Positions 12,499-23,778 of a stretch of DNA of 64,000 bases are shown here, in pieces. Under the pieces are notes generated by a model. The model had not been told where the DNA came from, ran no database searches, and saw only the letters and a list, made by a program, of their open reading frames with translations. Each line of letters starts with the position of its first letter. Position 1 is the first letter of the stretch. The DNA is taken from assembly GCA_020736575.1 (NCBI GenBank), contig JAGPYM010000002.1, positions 1,178,001-1,242,000 of the forward strand, in the 5' to 3' direction. The position numbers were made by a program, and so were the translations under genes. Source of the DNA: Thelonectria olida. Taxonomy: Eukaryota > Ascomycota > Sordariomycetes > Hypocreales > Nectriaceae.

Positions 12499-14426
12499 AT
12501 GAACGGCGACAGCTATTCGTCTCGGGGTATGTTCCATTCCGTCGCTGTGTTCTCTCCTTTGTCGCGTTGCTAACTGCTTCAACCACAGACGATCGCAGGG
12601 GACGAGACTACCCCGTATGTATAATCCCATCTCTTCTTCTTTGGCCTATACTAACTATTTGCAGTCGGGTAGAGGAGGCGACCGAGAGGATCGACGTGAC
12701 CGACACAGAGATCGAGACCGACGACGTTCCCGCTCGCCAGACCATCGAAGCCATCGACGACGCGAAGGAGATGTTGATGCCTACTCTTCCAGCCGAAACC
12801 ATCGAGACCGAGAACGGGAGGATAGATACTCTGGGCGCGACCGTCGGGGAGGTGAACGCGAATGGGACCGCGATCGAGGTTCCTCCCGTCGAGACGCTCG
12901 TCGCGACGATGACGACCGTAGGCGAGACAGAGACCCCTATGAAGATCGTCGACGAGGAGGTAGAGACCGGCGAGATGATGGCGGCAGATTCGGCCAACAC
13001 GAAAACCGTCGTAGCCCTACTCCTCCTCCCAAGAAACGAGAGCCGACGCCTGACTTGACCGATGTGGTGCCAATTCTCGATCGCAAGCGTCGATTGACCC
13101 AGTGGGACATCAAGCCTCCTGGTTACGACAATGTCACGGCCGAGCAAGCAAAACTCTCCGGCATGTTTCCTCTTCCTGGAGCACCCCGACAACAGCCCAT
13201 GGATCCGAGCAAGCTCCAGGCATTCATGAATCAGCCCGGTGGTCAGGTCACAAGTGCTGGACTCAAGGCTAGTAACTCGCGCCAAGCGAAGCGACTGCTG
13301 GTTTCCAAGATCCCATCTGGTACAACTGAGGAGAGCTTAATGTCATTTTTCAACCTCCAGCTCAACGGACTCAATGTCATCGAAAGCGCGGACCCTTGCA
13401 CTCACTGCCAATTTTCCAACGACAAGTCGTTCGCCGTTTTGGAGTTCAGAAACGCAGCAGACACCACTGTCGCATTGGCCCTGGATGGCATCTCAATGGA
13501 GGCCGAGGATGCTGCGAATGGCACGAATGGAGAATCTCGCGGTCTGGAGATCCGCCGCCCCAGGGACTACGTTGTGCAGGCTGTCACTGAGGATGTTGCC
13601 TTCAACCCTGAAGTCATCTCTAATATTGTGCCGGACACCGTCAACAAGCTAAGCATTACCAACATTCCAAACTTCTTGACCGAGGATCAAGTCATGGAAC
13701 TCCTTGCGGCATTCGGTAAGCCCAAGTCATTCGTCCTTGTCAAGGACCGCCACACCGAGGAATCCAGGGTGAGTAGCCTGAATCGATTTAGTGTAAGCAT
13801 GTTGATCTAATATTGTACAGGGCATTGCGTTCGCCGAGTATCAAGATCCATCCAAAGCCAATGCTCCCGCTCTGGACACTCTCAACGGAATGGACGTTGG
13901 AGGCAAGAAGTTGAAGGTTGTGAAGGCTAGCATTGGACCCACGCAGGTCGCCAACTTTGATGTTGGCATTACTGCCATCAGTGGCCTTGCTTCTCAGACC
14001 ACCAACGATATTGAGACAAGCCGAGTGCTTCAGCTTCTCAACATGGTCACAGCCGAGGAGCTAATGGACATTGATGACTTTGAAGGTACGAGCATCTGTC
14101 AATATATTTACCCAGATCTTGCTAACCAAACGCTCAGAAATTTGTGAGGATGTCCGCGAAGAGTGTTCCAAGTTTGGTACTATCGTGGACATGAAGATCC
14201 CTCGACCCACGGGAGGCAGCAGACAATCAGCCGGCGTGGGTAAGATTTTTGTCAAGTTTGATACTACAGAGTCGACAACCAAGGCCTTGAAATCGTTGGC
14301 CGGACGAAAGTTCGCGGACAGAACCGTCGTAACCACATATTTCCCAGAGGTACGTAAAGCTGCAACAACTTGGCCAGACATTTCTCACACTGCAAACAGG
14401 AAAATTTCGATGTTGGCGCTTGGTAG
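12499..14426 (+). CDS. U2 snRNP auxiliary factor large subunit (U2AF65)
   Basis: Binds the 3' splice-site polypyrimidine tract and recruits U2 snRNP through SF3B1. Six exons (12499-12526, 12589-12614, 12665-13768, 13821-14085, 14138-14349, 14400-14426), every join in phase, give 553 residues. Order: an Arg/Asp/Ser-rich RS-like region (about 19-125); a ULM that binds the small subunit, with RRLTQWDIKPPGYD around W165; RRM1 from KRLLVSKIP; RRM2 from NKLSITNIP; and a C-terminal UHM with the GRKFADRTV (RxF) loop. The protein ends FDVGAW. The first two exons are only 28 and 26 nt. The homolog is S. pombe prp2; I assign no symbol. Confidence 0.95.
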
Positions 14427-15283
14427 TGTGATAAATAGCAGTTTAGTTTGGGCGGTTGAATGAAATATCCTCGAATGCGAGCGGTCGGTCGAGAGGTGAG
14501 AATTGGTTATACATTATCAGACAGAATGGGAGCCGTCTCTGCTGATGTATCGGAGGACGTTGTCACTGAAGAAAATGTAAAACATCGGGCATGAAGGAGT
14601 GATCCTCTTTGGTCAGGTTAGAGACACGTGATGCAAGGGCCAGGCGCAGTAATGGTGAATTAATTGATTGATTTGCACACTACTTCTCGCGATTGAGTGT
14701 CCACGTGTTTGACAGGTAAATCTATGGAATGGCTAAATATGGTAGAGAAAACTGGAATTGCTATTGTCATGTTAGTGACAGATTCTCTGACAACGCTTCG
14801 AATCAAAAGAAGAGAATGACCAGAACTCAGAAGTCCGTTACATTCATTGAGCCCGAAGGCTCTAAAATAAGAGGTACCAGAAATATAAACAAATGTGTCG
14901 TATCATCACTGGAGGTCGATGAGGGTGAATAGACAAGGAGATGACGACTTACCATAGGGAAACAAGATACTGGGCACTACCGCGTGGTCTTCCACTCGGA
15001 GGTCCATGAAGAAGAAGAAGAAGAATCTTTGTTGCGACGAGGACTGAAGAAAGAAAGTGATAGCCTCGTTAGCGCGGGAGAAAAACGCGACATCAACGCC
15101 AGAAGCGGGAGCTCACGTGATTCAGCCCCCTCCACCGCTGACCGCCCAGCCCCACGAACACCTGCCCTAACTAAGCGAAAAATTTACCGCTCCACACAAC
15201 TCTCCTCGAACTTTACGACTCTATCAATCGCCCTTGTCGACAACTTCTAACCTCAGCAGCATCACCACCAGCAAATCGACAAG
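14427..15283. other. Intergenic: U2AF65 3' end and S13 promoter
   Basis: No gene seen in 857 bases. A telobox-like CCCTAAC at 15165-15171, about 115 bases before the S13 start codon, fits the CCCTAA elements common in promoters of fungal translation genes. A GAAGAAGAAGAAGAA run lies near 15008. Confidence 0.55.
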
Positions 15284-15971
15284 ATGGGTCGTCTTCACAG
15301 CAACGGCAAGGGCATTTCCGCCTCCGCAGTCCCCTACTCCCGCAGCGCTCCTGCCTGGCTCAAGACCACCCCCGACCAGGTCGTCGAGCAGATCTGCAAG
15401 CTCGCCCGTAAGGGTGCTACTCCTTCTCAGATCGGTGTCATCCTCCGTGACTCCCACGGCATTGCCCAGGTCAAGATTGTCACCGGTAAGTGGAACGCGG
15501 AGTCGAGAGAGAAATTGCAATACTGACGTGGTCGCCAGGTAACCGCATTCTCCGAATCCTGAAGTCGAGCGGTACGAATCCCTGAATACTCAACGGATAT
15601 GTGTTGGACATACATATCTCGAGATGAAAATCTCACAATGCCTCTGTACGGTTCATAAACTGACAGAGTGAACTTAACAGGCCTCGCTCCCGAGCTCCCC
15701 GAGGATCTGTACATGCTCATCAAGAAGGTATGTCATGCTGCCAAAATTTTGAATTTTCATTCCAGGCCGAAACTAATCAATCTTCTCTCCACTGCAGGCT
15801 GTTGCCGTCCGCAAGCACCTCGAGCGCAACCGCAAGGACAAGGACTCCAAGTTCCGTCTCATTCTCATTGAGTCCCGAATTCACCGTCTCGCCCGCTACT
15901 ACAAGACCGTCGGTGTCCTCCCCCCTACCTGGAAGTACGAGTCTGCTACCGCCAGCACCATCGTCGCCTAA
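15284..15971 (+). CDS. RPS13: 40S ribosomal protein S13 (uS15)
   Basis: Small-subunit ribosomal protein of the S15/uS15 family. Four exons (15284-15485, 15539-15571, 15681-15727, 15798-15971) give 151 residues, the usual eukaryotic S13 length. It begins [20 protein letters not shown], contains the conserved [20 protein letters not shown] and [10 protein letters not shown] blocks, and ends [10 protein letters not shown]. Introns are 53, 109 and 70 nt; exon 2 is only 33 nt. Human RPS13 introns host U14 snoRNAs, and I looked for boxes C and D here without finding a full set. It converges on Sdc1, with 305 bases between the stops. Confidence 0.97.
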
Positions 15972-16276
15972 GCGAATCAAAATGTCTGGCTGGTATTGGT
16001 GAAGGTGATGGTTTCCCGGGTCATGGAGGAGTTTGGGGACAAATTATGGAAAAACTTGCATTTAGAGCCATGATGCTTATGCACCCTGTCTGGGAAGGCC
16101 GCAGCGGAAACGAATGCTCCAAATAGAAAGCTATTTGACCGCTGAAAATGTAATGACATGACGGCACTGCTGATCTAGTGATTGAACCTGAACCTCCCTT
16201 TTCCGGAACGCCTTTGATGCTGTATATCCCTTCGTTTGACATGATACCCCGCCACATAACGATCCGTTATGTACGT

Positions 16277-16980
16277 CTAATTTGTCCCCTCAAATTCTTT
16301 CGACTTCTGTATCAAGTATTCTCCTAGCACTCGTAGAGGGTCGCTCGGCCTAGCACTGGTTAGTAGTTGTCAACACAAGTCCAACATTTCAAGCCCTTAC
16401 TTGTCTTTCGCCAACTGCTTCATCCCTTCTAGGAGCACGGCCGTAACTTTCGTGTTCAAATATCTTCGTGTCGAATCGCCGTGTGGGGGAGCTTCTGCGG
16501 GCATAGTGAATCCAGGATCGGGATGCGCTGAGGCGGCTCTGGAACCTTGCGCCGGGGTTCCTGTTCGCCCTGGGAGTGGACTCGGCGCATGAGCGATGGC
16601 CGCCGGCGATGACTTTTTCTTTCGATTAGCACCTTTCTTTTTCGTCATATCGGCGACTTTGTCGTCGTAGTTCGCTGAGCGAAGCAAGTTCAACAATGGT
16701 GATGAGGATATAGCCTCAAGAACTTGAACAAAGGAGGAGGAGGTCGGTAAAGAAACGATAGACATAGCTATGTATGCGTTCGGTTTCTCGCAGACTGATT
16801 GACAAAGAAGCAAGCACGTACCGCAGGTTGCTCAAACGGGGCGTCTGCCATGACAATATCTTTTGTTGGGCAATCAGTTTGCGCAGGTTGAACGGGTAGA
16901 GTGGCAGCAGCTGAGTCGAAAGGCGCTGCGACTTCAGGAGCATCCGTTACCGGGTCGGGTTTGAGCGTCTCTTCTGCCAT
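16277..16980 (-). CDS. SDC1: COMPASS subunit Sdc1 (Dpy-30 domain protein)
   Basis: Subunit of the Set1/COMPASS histone H3K4 methyltransferase; the Dpy-30 fold dimerises and binds Bre2. The C-terminus reads LNTKVTAVLLEGMKQLAKD, then across a clear 45-nt intron (16356-16400) NARPSDPLRVLGEYLIQKSK, which is a full Dpy-30 motif. Last exon 16277-16355, middle exon ending at 16401, first exon from the ATG at 16980 (MAEETLKPDP). The join between first and middle exon is uncertain: the best donor (GTACGTG at 16821) has no good in-phase acceptor at normal distance, whereas a weaker GTGCTT donor at 16817 with the AG at 16768 keeps frame and gives about 202 residues. A longer start at 17055 is possible but would run into the FAN1 promoter. 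Confidence 0.85.
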
Positions 16981-17278
16981 GTTGATCGAAATGGGTTTCC
17001 GATTGAGAACTGTTTTCTCTTCAATTGACCGGTTTGGAGCTTCGTGATGGATCAAGGTGGGATACTGCTAACGGTGGATGGTCGAATCGCGCCGGTTGTT
17101 TGTCGGGCCATCAGCTTGAGCAGGAGCGCGAGGTCAGCTGATTTCGTGTTAGATTGGCTTGTTGCAGGAACGTATCTGCCTACCATCATCGCGTCCCCCT
17201 TTAACGACAGACAACTGGGTAAAAGACACACAAGATTCCTGTTTCTTTGATAAGCATGGCATCACTGCTATTGGAAGC
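16981..17278. promoter_or_regulatory. Bidirectional promoter Sdc1 / FAN1
   Basis: Only 298 bases separate the two opposed start codons, so the genes probably share regulatory sequence. No specific motif was assigned. Confidence 0.5.
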
Positions 17279-19900
17279 ATGGACGCGTTCGTAACGAGGC
17301 TTCCAAAGCCTCAGAAGGAGCGTGACCGCAATTCTCCAACAAAGTCACCGACAATAACGACAAACGCACAAAGGCCGTCAAAGCGAGTAAAACGAGAGGA
17401 GCCGAAAGACTCGGGTTCAGATCATTCAGGTTCTTCTCTTCCTGACAAGTCTCCTCAAAAGAAAGATGAAAATGAAAATTGTTCAGGTGATGAAGGAGAG
17501 GGTGGGCGTCATCGGGTCACCGACTTTGAGAGCGCTTTACCGCCCACCGAACTCAATGAAGAGGCAATCAAGGAATACGAGGCGATGAAATCATCACAAG
17601 TGAGCGCGGGTGATGATGATGGACTGGTCAACAAACCTAAGCCAGCCTTTGTGAGGTACAAAAGCTCCATATATGTCGATGCCTTCAATCTTGCACTCGA
17701 CACCGTATTAGACGAGGAGTCACATCTATTCGACGAGAAAGAGATGGATGTCTTCCGACGATGGAGAGAACTGGACTATGAAGCACAATATCTGTGGGTT
17801 TCTGATTACCGAAAGATATAGAAACCCCAACTTACCATCACCAGATATGTTCGACTATTCCTCAGGAAAACTGCCTCTTGGCATCGGCATAGTCGTCTGG
17901 GCTACCACAATGACATTTCTGACATGGAGCTTGCCATTGACACTCTTCAAAAGCCTTACAAGCTCCCTCTCTCTACGATACCACCCACATCAAGCCCAGT
18001 CTCAGGTGTCGACATTTTCGAGTTTAACTTGGAGGGCACTTTCACATTTGCTGACGCTTCTGGGGATCATATCGACTCGTTAGAAGAAGCAGCTTCGCTT
18101 CTCAGCTTAGAGGAGCTCAAGACCTTGGCCAAAGAAGCCAAATTCCAAGGACGGAATAAGGGAGAACTCATTAAGTCTCTCTGTCGAATGAGCAGCCAAC
18201 AAACGGGGCTGATGTCGCTGGGTTTAAGCCGACACAACAGTCGCGACTCGGCGACCTCTGAATCTCATGAAAGTCAGAAGCCCGGCTCTGTTGCAAAGCT
18301 TCGACGAGAGGATTCAAATCGCAAACAACATTTCCTGACCAAAATACTCGACATTCTTGGTCCATGCGTTCGGTTGTCCCCAAGAGCATTCAAGCTCTTC
18401 GAGCGTGTCCATTTGGTATTCTACCGATCTACAGAGTGGACTGAGAAGTCTCTCACGACAATCATCCTTGCCAAAATGGCCAAACGGACCTTTCCCGAAT
18501 ACATTGTTTGCCGAACCGCAACCATCTTCACCTCACGAGAGAATTTACTAGAGTATGAGACTGCAATACGTCTCGAGGCAGAAGTGGACGCTGTTCTCGA
18601 GTTCAATGGTCCTCCTGGGGAGGAAGGCTTCCGGACGATCATCAACCTCTTCGATAAACTATACCCTCGCTGGCAAGTCTTGATTGAGAGTGAACGGCAC
18701 AAGGAGAAAACGGTGTACGAGATGGGAGAGGGCGCATACCTGCGAAGGTTCACGCCTGGTCATTCATACACGCGGATTGTGCACAAGGCTGCTCACATAT
18801 ATGGGAGGCTCAAGGAGCACCTCAGAGAGCACCAGTTGCTAACTGAGCTCCTTGACCAACGGTTGTTCCAAATGGCGAGAAGAGGAGGTTGGTATCAACG
18901 CAAGGCTCTTCTTGAAGAGCATTACATGCCAACTCTTGACCCGACCCCAAATTCGACGAATATCGAACAGCAAAAGAAGCTCTGGAAAAGAAATGCAGTC
19001 TTGACTTGTGAAGCTGGCCTTCAAGACCCCGATTGTCACCTAATATTCCACTACGATCTCCAGAAACGTCTGGTGAAGCTAGAAAAGAAGCTCCGAATCC
19101 CTCGTCGACTTCAGCACGACTTTGGCCATGTAGGGTTAGCAAAGCCTCTTGAACATTTTGTCGAAGGGGTTCAGATCAAACGAGAAATACCAGCCAGACC
19201 TGGTCGGCAAGCTTCCACCAAGACAATCTGGCTCGATGAATTGGACACGGAAGAAGAATGCAGTGTTGAAGAAATGTGTCTGAGCTACTATCGGTCTCAG
19301 GGTTGGAAAGGGTATCACTCAGAGGGCGGCATCATTCGCACCCTCTTTGCGTACTTGTTCTACGACGTTTTGTTTCTCTACATCCCCAATGTTTTTCAGA
19401 CGGCCTATCAGACATGTCCTCTCGACTTACATACGGACGCGTTCTTCCCCGCCCGGGCTTCCGAGATCAACCACCGCCTGGTTGAGATTGCGAATGGGGA
19501 GGGCGGACGATTGGTACGACAAGTCTGGGAGAGGGAACACGAGAAGAAAACCAGCGTGGTGGGACTCAATTGGGACTTTGAGGTTGAGGACCTGGTTGAG
19601 TTGGTGGAATGTTTCGAGGGCAGCGCCTTGGCAGCACTCTGCAAGGTGATGGCTCAGGAGTACAGGCAAAGGGGCGGTGGCATCCCCGACCTGATTCTGT
19701 GGCGCATCGGAAACGAGGCAGGGGAAACGACTGAAGATGATGCTGGCAGAGGCAAGGGGGAGGTGATGTTCGCCGAAGTCAAGAGCACAAACGACCGATT
19801 GAGCGACACCCAGCGACTTTGGGTCCATGTTCTTACCGGGGCAGGGGTCAAGGTCGCGCTCTGCAACGCGGTGGCAAAGGAAGTGAGGGTGTTGGATTGA
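17279..19900 (+). CDS. FAN1: Fanconi-associated nuclease 1 (FAN1), VRR-NUC family
   Basis: Structure-specific 5' nuclease of interstrand crosslink repair. Two exons (17279-17793, 17845-19900; 51-nt intron) give 856 residues. The N-terminus to about 110 is charged and disordered, with a basic SKRVKREE segment. A SAP-like DNA-binding helix pair lies at about 256-288 (LSLEELKTLAKEAKFQGRNK). The middle is helical (TPR-like in the family). The C-terminal VRR-NUC domain has GGIPDLILW (Asp about 787) and FAEVKSTNDRLSDTQ (Glu about 816, Lys about 818), the complete PD...ExK metal site. I do not see the UBZ zinc finger of human FAN1. The gene is divergent from Sdc1. Confidence 0.96.
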
Positions 19901-22900
19901 TCCCTGTCCTCGCAATTGGCATCAACATTGGGAGTTTTCCTTCTTCACTTGCCTCACTAGGGGAAACAGGAACAAGGGATCGAGGGGAAATTGCAGAGGG
20001 CCATGTTGGCTCCCGCACTCATCGTACCTGCATCCTCACCTCGCCCCCAACGAACTGGAGATATATATGGATACGAGAGATGAGAATCGATGCAGGAGCA
20101 GATTAAAGTGAACCACAGCGGCGAGATCCAAAATTAGCAATGGTCGAAGCTTGGTGGAAATCAGAAAATGTTCCATGAGCATGTTCCACCCAGCAGGATG
20201 GGTCAAGTGTCAGCCTCGACGGGAGGTGAAACGGGTTTCACTCACACCCCCTTTCGGCCCACCGTTTCAGATGGGGACAAGCCAGCGAGAAGCAGCACGC
20301 TTCAGTCTTGACTCGAGGGGCAGGGAACAAACGCTAGACAGCCAATAAAACGATGTCCTCAGAGACGGTGTGACGCGCAGGGTTATCACATCACCATCAT
20401 GTACGTCTGGTCACTGGCGCTCTGCGGGTTGAAGGAGTACGGAGTCGCTGGTGAAGCTTAGTGTTCCTTGGGTCCCATGCCGCGGTTCCAAGGCCGAAAA
20501 GAGCAAGCAGGAGTCTTTCCAGAAGGGGGGAAGAGAAGAAGAAGAAGAAAACGACGTCAACGTGGAGAGAGTGGCGAGTGAGGGTGAAAATGGTGGTCAT
20601 TTTACCCCGTATTCAGCAGAGCGTCCAACATCATCACATCTATCGATCCATTGTTGACGGGAAGGACACGAACGCCCCGGCCGCATTGATGCCTCTGCAC
20701 GCAGTCGTCCAACAGTGCCACCTACGATGTACCGCTTTCACCAGTTTCCTCTTCACACCGGCAGTGATGAGTGCTGCATGCCACGCAGTAGTTGGGTTGC
20801 AACGGGGATTCTTCACAGTCTGAGAAGAGGGACGAACAAGGGGCCGTGACAAAGGACAGGAGCCAGCGCATTCACGAAACGACCGACCGACAAGAACGAA
20901 AGAGACGCTTCTGCAAGAGTTGCCTCCTGGACCAAATCATCAACGAAATCAATCTTGCTCGTCTCTGCTCCAGTCCCACATCCAAAGTCCCGGGCGCTTA
21001 GCTGGCTGCCAATCATATCCGCGGGCCCATCCCGGTGGGTGACTACGCTTGTCCGCCCCGACCAATCCCGTCCTGCCGCCCCCGGTCGCGACCAAGGGCC
21101 CGGCGCTTAGAAGGACGTTGGGTCTCTCGACACCCCCCTCCCCGGGCACCGTCTGTTGCCGCTTTTACAACCCAAGGTCTCTTCAACGGCGTGGATGTTC
21201 TCGGTGTTGAAGGATAACGGTTTCGACAACTGCCTCGGGGCGACGCAATGGGTGCGTACAGTACATTCGAATACACATTTACAGCACTCGCATCACTGGG
21301 CCTCACTAGTTGCAGCAGTCCAACGAAAATGCCCATGTACGAATAATATAACGAATACAGCTTCTGCCTCCCCTCCCTCATCCTCCCACTCTCCCTCTCC
21401 CTCCCATCCTCCCTCCTCCTCTGTCCTTCTCCCGCCGGCCCAAAATCCGACCCTGTGGACCGCCCGCCCCTCCCTCTCAACATAGCCCAGGATCAACCAT
21501 GGCTCACAGCAAAAGCCCTCGCCCAGTGATCGACCGACCCCCATGACGTCCTCTGTCACATCTTCCCGCTCACCCTTCGTGTCCCAAATGACCCTTCTTT
21601 CTCTCGATTCGATTCCCGAGTGGCAAGCACACAAGGGGAACAATCTTTTGATAGAATCAGCTATGCACTGTGTAATGGGATGGACGGGGGAGGGGGGAAC
21701 GAGGAGCGAGGGGAGGGGAGGGGCGTTCGTCATGGGTCCTGTAAGTCATTCAACCCGTCCACGGCACTGCAAGGAACAGGGTCTCTTCTCATCAAACCTC
21801 CCTTTGAAGTGACTTTTGTGCGCAAAATGTATTTTTTAGTTGTGAGGGGCCGCCAGCAAAGTGGATGAATTGCGCTTAGTAGGAGACTGAAAAGAAAAAC
21901 CTAATGAGAGGGGCATCCGCAGTTCAGACGACCGCTGTTTTTTTCTTTGTCCAGCTGTCACCTGCCTCCTTGTTATTGTCTGTCATTGCTTTTTCTATTT
22001 GTCTTGTCGTTGTTGCTTGTTGCTCACTGCTGCTACCTGCTCCTCCCGCCGCCCTGCATCCCAGATTCGCGATGTGTGGACACACCCGGGAACGGGAACG
22101 AGGCCCATTTTTACGGCCATGACAGATCTACAAAAAACAAACAAACAACAACAAACATGCACGTCTCTGCCATGTGGCTCTTTTCGTCTAAATCCACCTT
22201 CTGTTTTCGTGACTGTCCCTCCCAAGAGGAAAAAAACAAGGGGGTTGGGGTTGGAGGTGTAAACAACGAATGTCCCTTTCTCTGGCCAAGATCCTATGGC
22301 TCCATGTCTGCCTGTTGCCAGCACCGACATAAGACGATAGGACTCTTCACTTCTCGGCAGCCCCGCAGCGTGCGCGCTGGTCGACATACGTTCCTCACGT
22401 CCAAGGCATACAGAGACACACGACAAACAGCCCATGGCTTTGTTGGGTTTGTGAACAAACACGTTACCGCTAGCTAAGATCGTGCCCGAGACACGGGCCA
22501 CTATGTAACTTGTGTGCACATCCAAGCCACACCTCTCTAGACCACTTTCTGGTCAATGTTCCTCTTCCTCTCTTCTTGCTCTCCTTTCTTTGGTATCAAG
22601 CCTTGTCCTATTCCGTCCACCCAGGGAACGGTCTGTACAAGGTTATATAAACAGACATTAAAACGCCATGCAACTCCTCCAGCCTTACCCCCCGATAAGT
22701 GCAAAAAAATCCCTGTCCCAGTTCCCCATACCCCGTCTTCATGATAGATGATAGAGAAAAAAAATTGCTTTGTAGTGTTAAAGCAGACGGCCTTTCGTGA
22801 TTGGCGCAATTGAAATGAATGTATGTCGGACTTGAATCGTGTGCATGAGCCGTGACGTCGTAAGCTTGCCTCCAGTGCAGATTAGTGCACGAGTCACGTT

Positions 22901-23091
22901 CCACCTCTCCTCGTCCGGACTCCGATAATCCTCCCCAGCCTTTTTTGGTTCGTCCATTTCGGACTATTGATGCATGTAAACAAAAGGAATGTCGTGAGTT
23001 GCTGAGATCATCGTGTTTGTCGATTGGTAGATTGTTTGTTGGAAGATGGTATGTTGAGGATTGGTGGGAGCTATTTCAAAGGTTGTGTTGT
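19901..23091. other. Gene-poor 3.2 kb between FAN1 and the orphan gene
   Basis: No supported gene. It lies between two convergent units and probably contains long 3' UTRs. A TATATAAA at about 22643 is followed only by a 27-codon frame, which I do not call. Pyrimidine-rich simple sequence is present at 21360-21480, and G-rich runs near 21690-21720. Confidence 0.55.
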
Positions 23092-23778
23092 TTACTCAAC
23101 CTTCCGTCTCTTACCCTTGGGGGCAGGGGCCATCCGAGGGGTGTATGTGACGGTCCGCGTTACGACCTCTCGGATGTGTCGTACACTCGTTCTTGACTTC
23201 TGCTTCTTCTCGGCGAAGCGGGCCTTGAGGGCAGCATCCCAATCAAAGACAGAGCTGGGGACTGGTCGAGCACTGAAGGGTGATCGGGCAGTAGAGGCAG
23301 TCAATGGAGAGTCCAAGTTAGAGACGGTAGGGCTAGGAGGGATCTTGAGGCTGGGGAAAGAAGCAGCTCCAGTTGGGGGTGCCGACATGGGAGCAGAAGA
23401 TGGGTAAGGGCTTGGAGGCATGACAGGTGCCGTGGCCGGAGGTGATGGCATCTTGGACCGGATGCTAGCTGTCGAAGTGGTGGGAGACAGTCGGTCACTC
23501 TTGTATGAGCAATCAGACCGATCACTGCTGGCCGTGTCCGGGACGGAGTCGGGGGTGGTCTCGCCCGAGGAAAGGGCGGCCGGAGAGTTGAGAGCCATGG
23601 CCTTGGTGAGGAAGTCGGTGTAAGCCAGAGGCGGGCTGATGGGTGTCTTGATGTAGTCGGGCTCAATCTTGAAGGTAAAAGAGACTGCCGAGATGGGAGT
23701 TGCCGAACGGATCTCAGAAGGGAAAGTTGCAGTGAGAGGGGTGGCGAGCTTCCCCAGCTGAGGCTTGGAACCAGGCAT
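23092..23778 (-). CDS. Conserved-looking nuclear orphan protein, unknown function
   Basis: A single-exon 228-residue frame from an ATG at 23778. I do not recognise a named domain. The N-terminal third has an ordered-looking block (SAVSFTFKIEPDYIKTPISP then PLAYTDFLTKAMAL, about 29-63). A long Ser/Thr/Pro-rich disordered middle with many SP/TP sites (TPISPP, LSPTTS, MPPSP, KIPPSP) follows. The end has FDWDAALKARFAEKKQKSR and a basic KGKRRKVE nuclear-localisation-like terminus. Codon use is C/G-ending as in neighbouring genes. A TATA-like TTATAATA lies upstream near 24005. Large non-coding flanks are typical of developmental regulators, so a CDK/MAPK-regulated nuclear factor is my inference only. 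Confidence 0.75.
   Translation of the reverse strand: MPGSKPQLGKLATPLTATFPSEIRSATPISAVSFTFKIEPDYIKTPISPPLAYTDFLTKAMALNSPAALSSGETTPDSVPDTASSDRSDCSYKSDRLSPTTSTASIRSKMPSPPATAPVMPPSPYPSSAPMSAPPTGAASFPSLKIPPSPTVSNLDSPLTASTARSPFSARPVPSSVFDWDAALKARFAEKKQKSRTSVRHIREVVTRTVTYTPRMAPAPKGKRRKVE

Noticed and set aside
15572..15797. Possible U14-type C/D snoRNA in S13 introns
   Set aside because: Human RPS13 introns carry U14. Here the second intron has CTGA at two places and an AGATGA, but not a proper first box C or a terminal stem, and the third intron has neither box.
22638..22750. TATATAAA followed by a 27-codon frame
   Set aside because: The frame is too short and Pro-rich, with no splice extension; likely within the 3' region of the opposing orphan gene.
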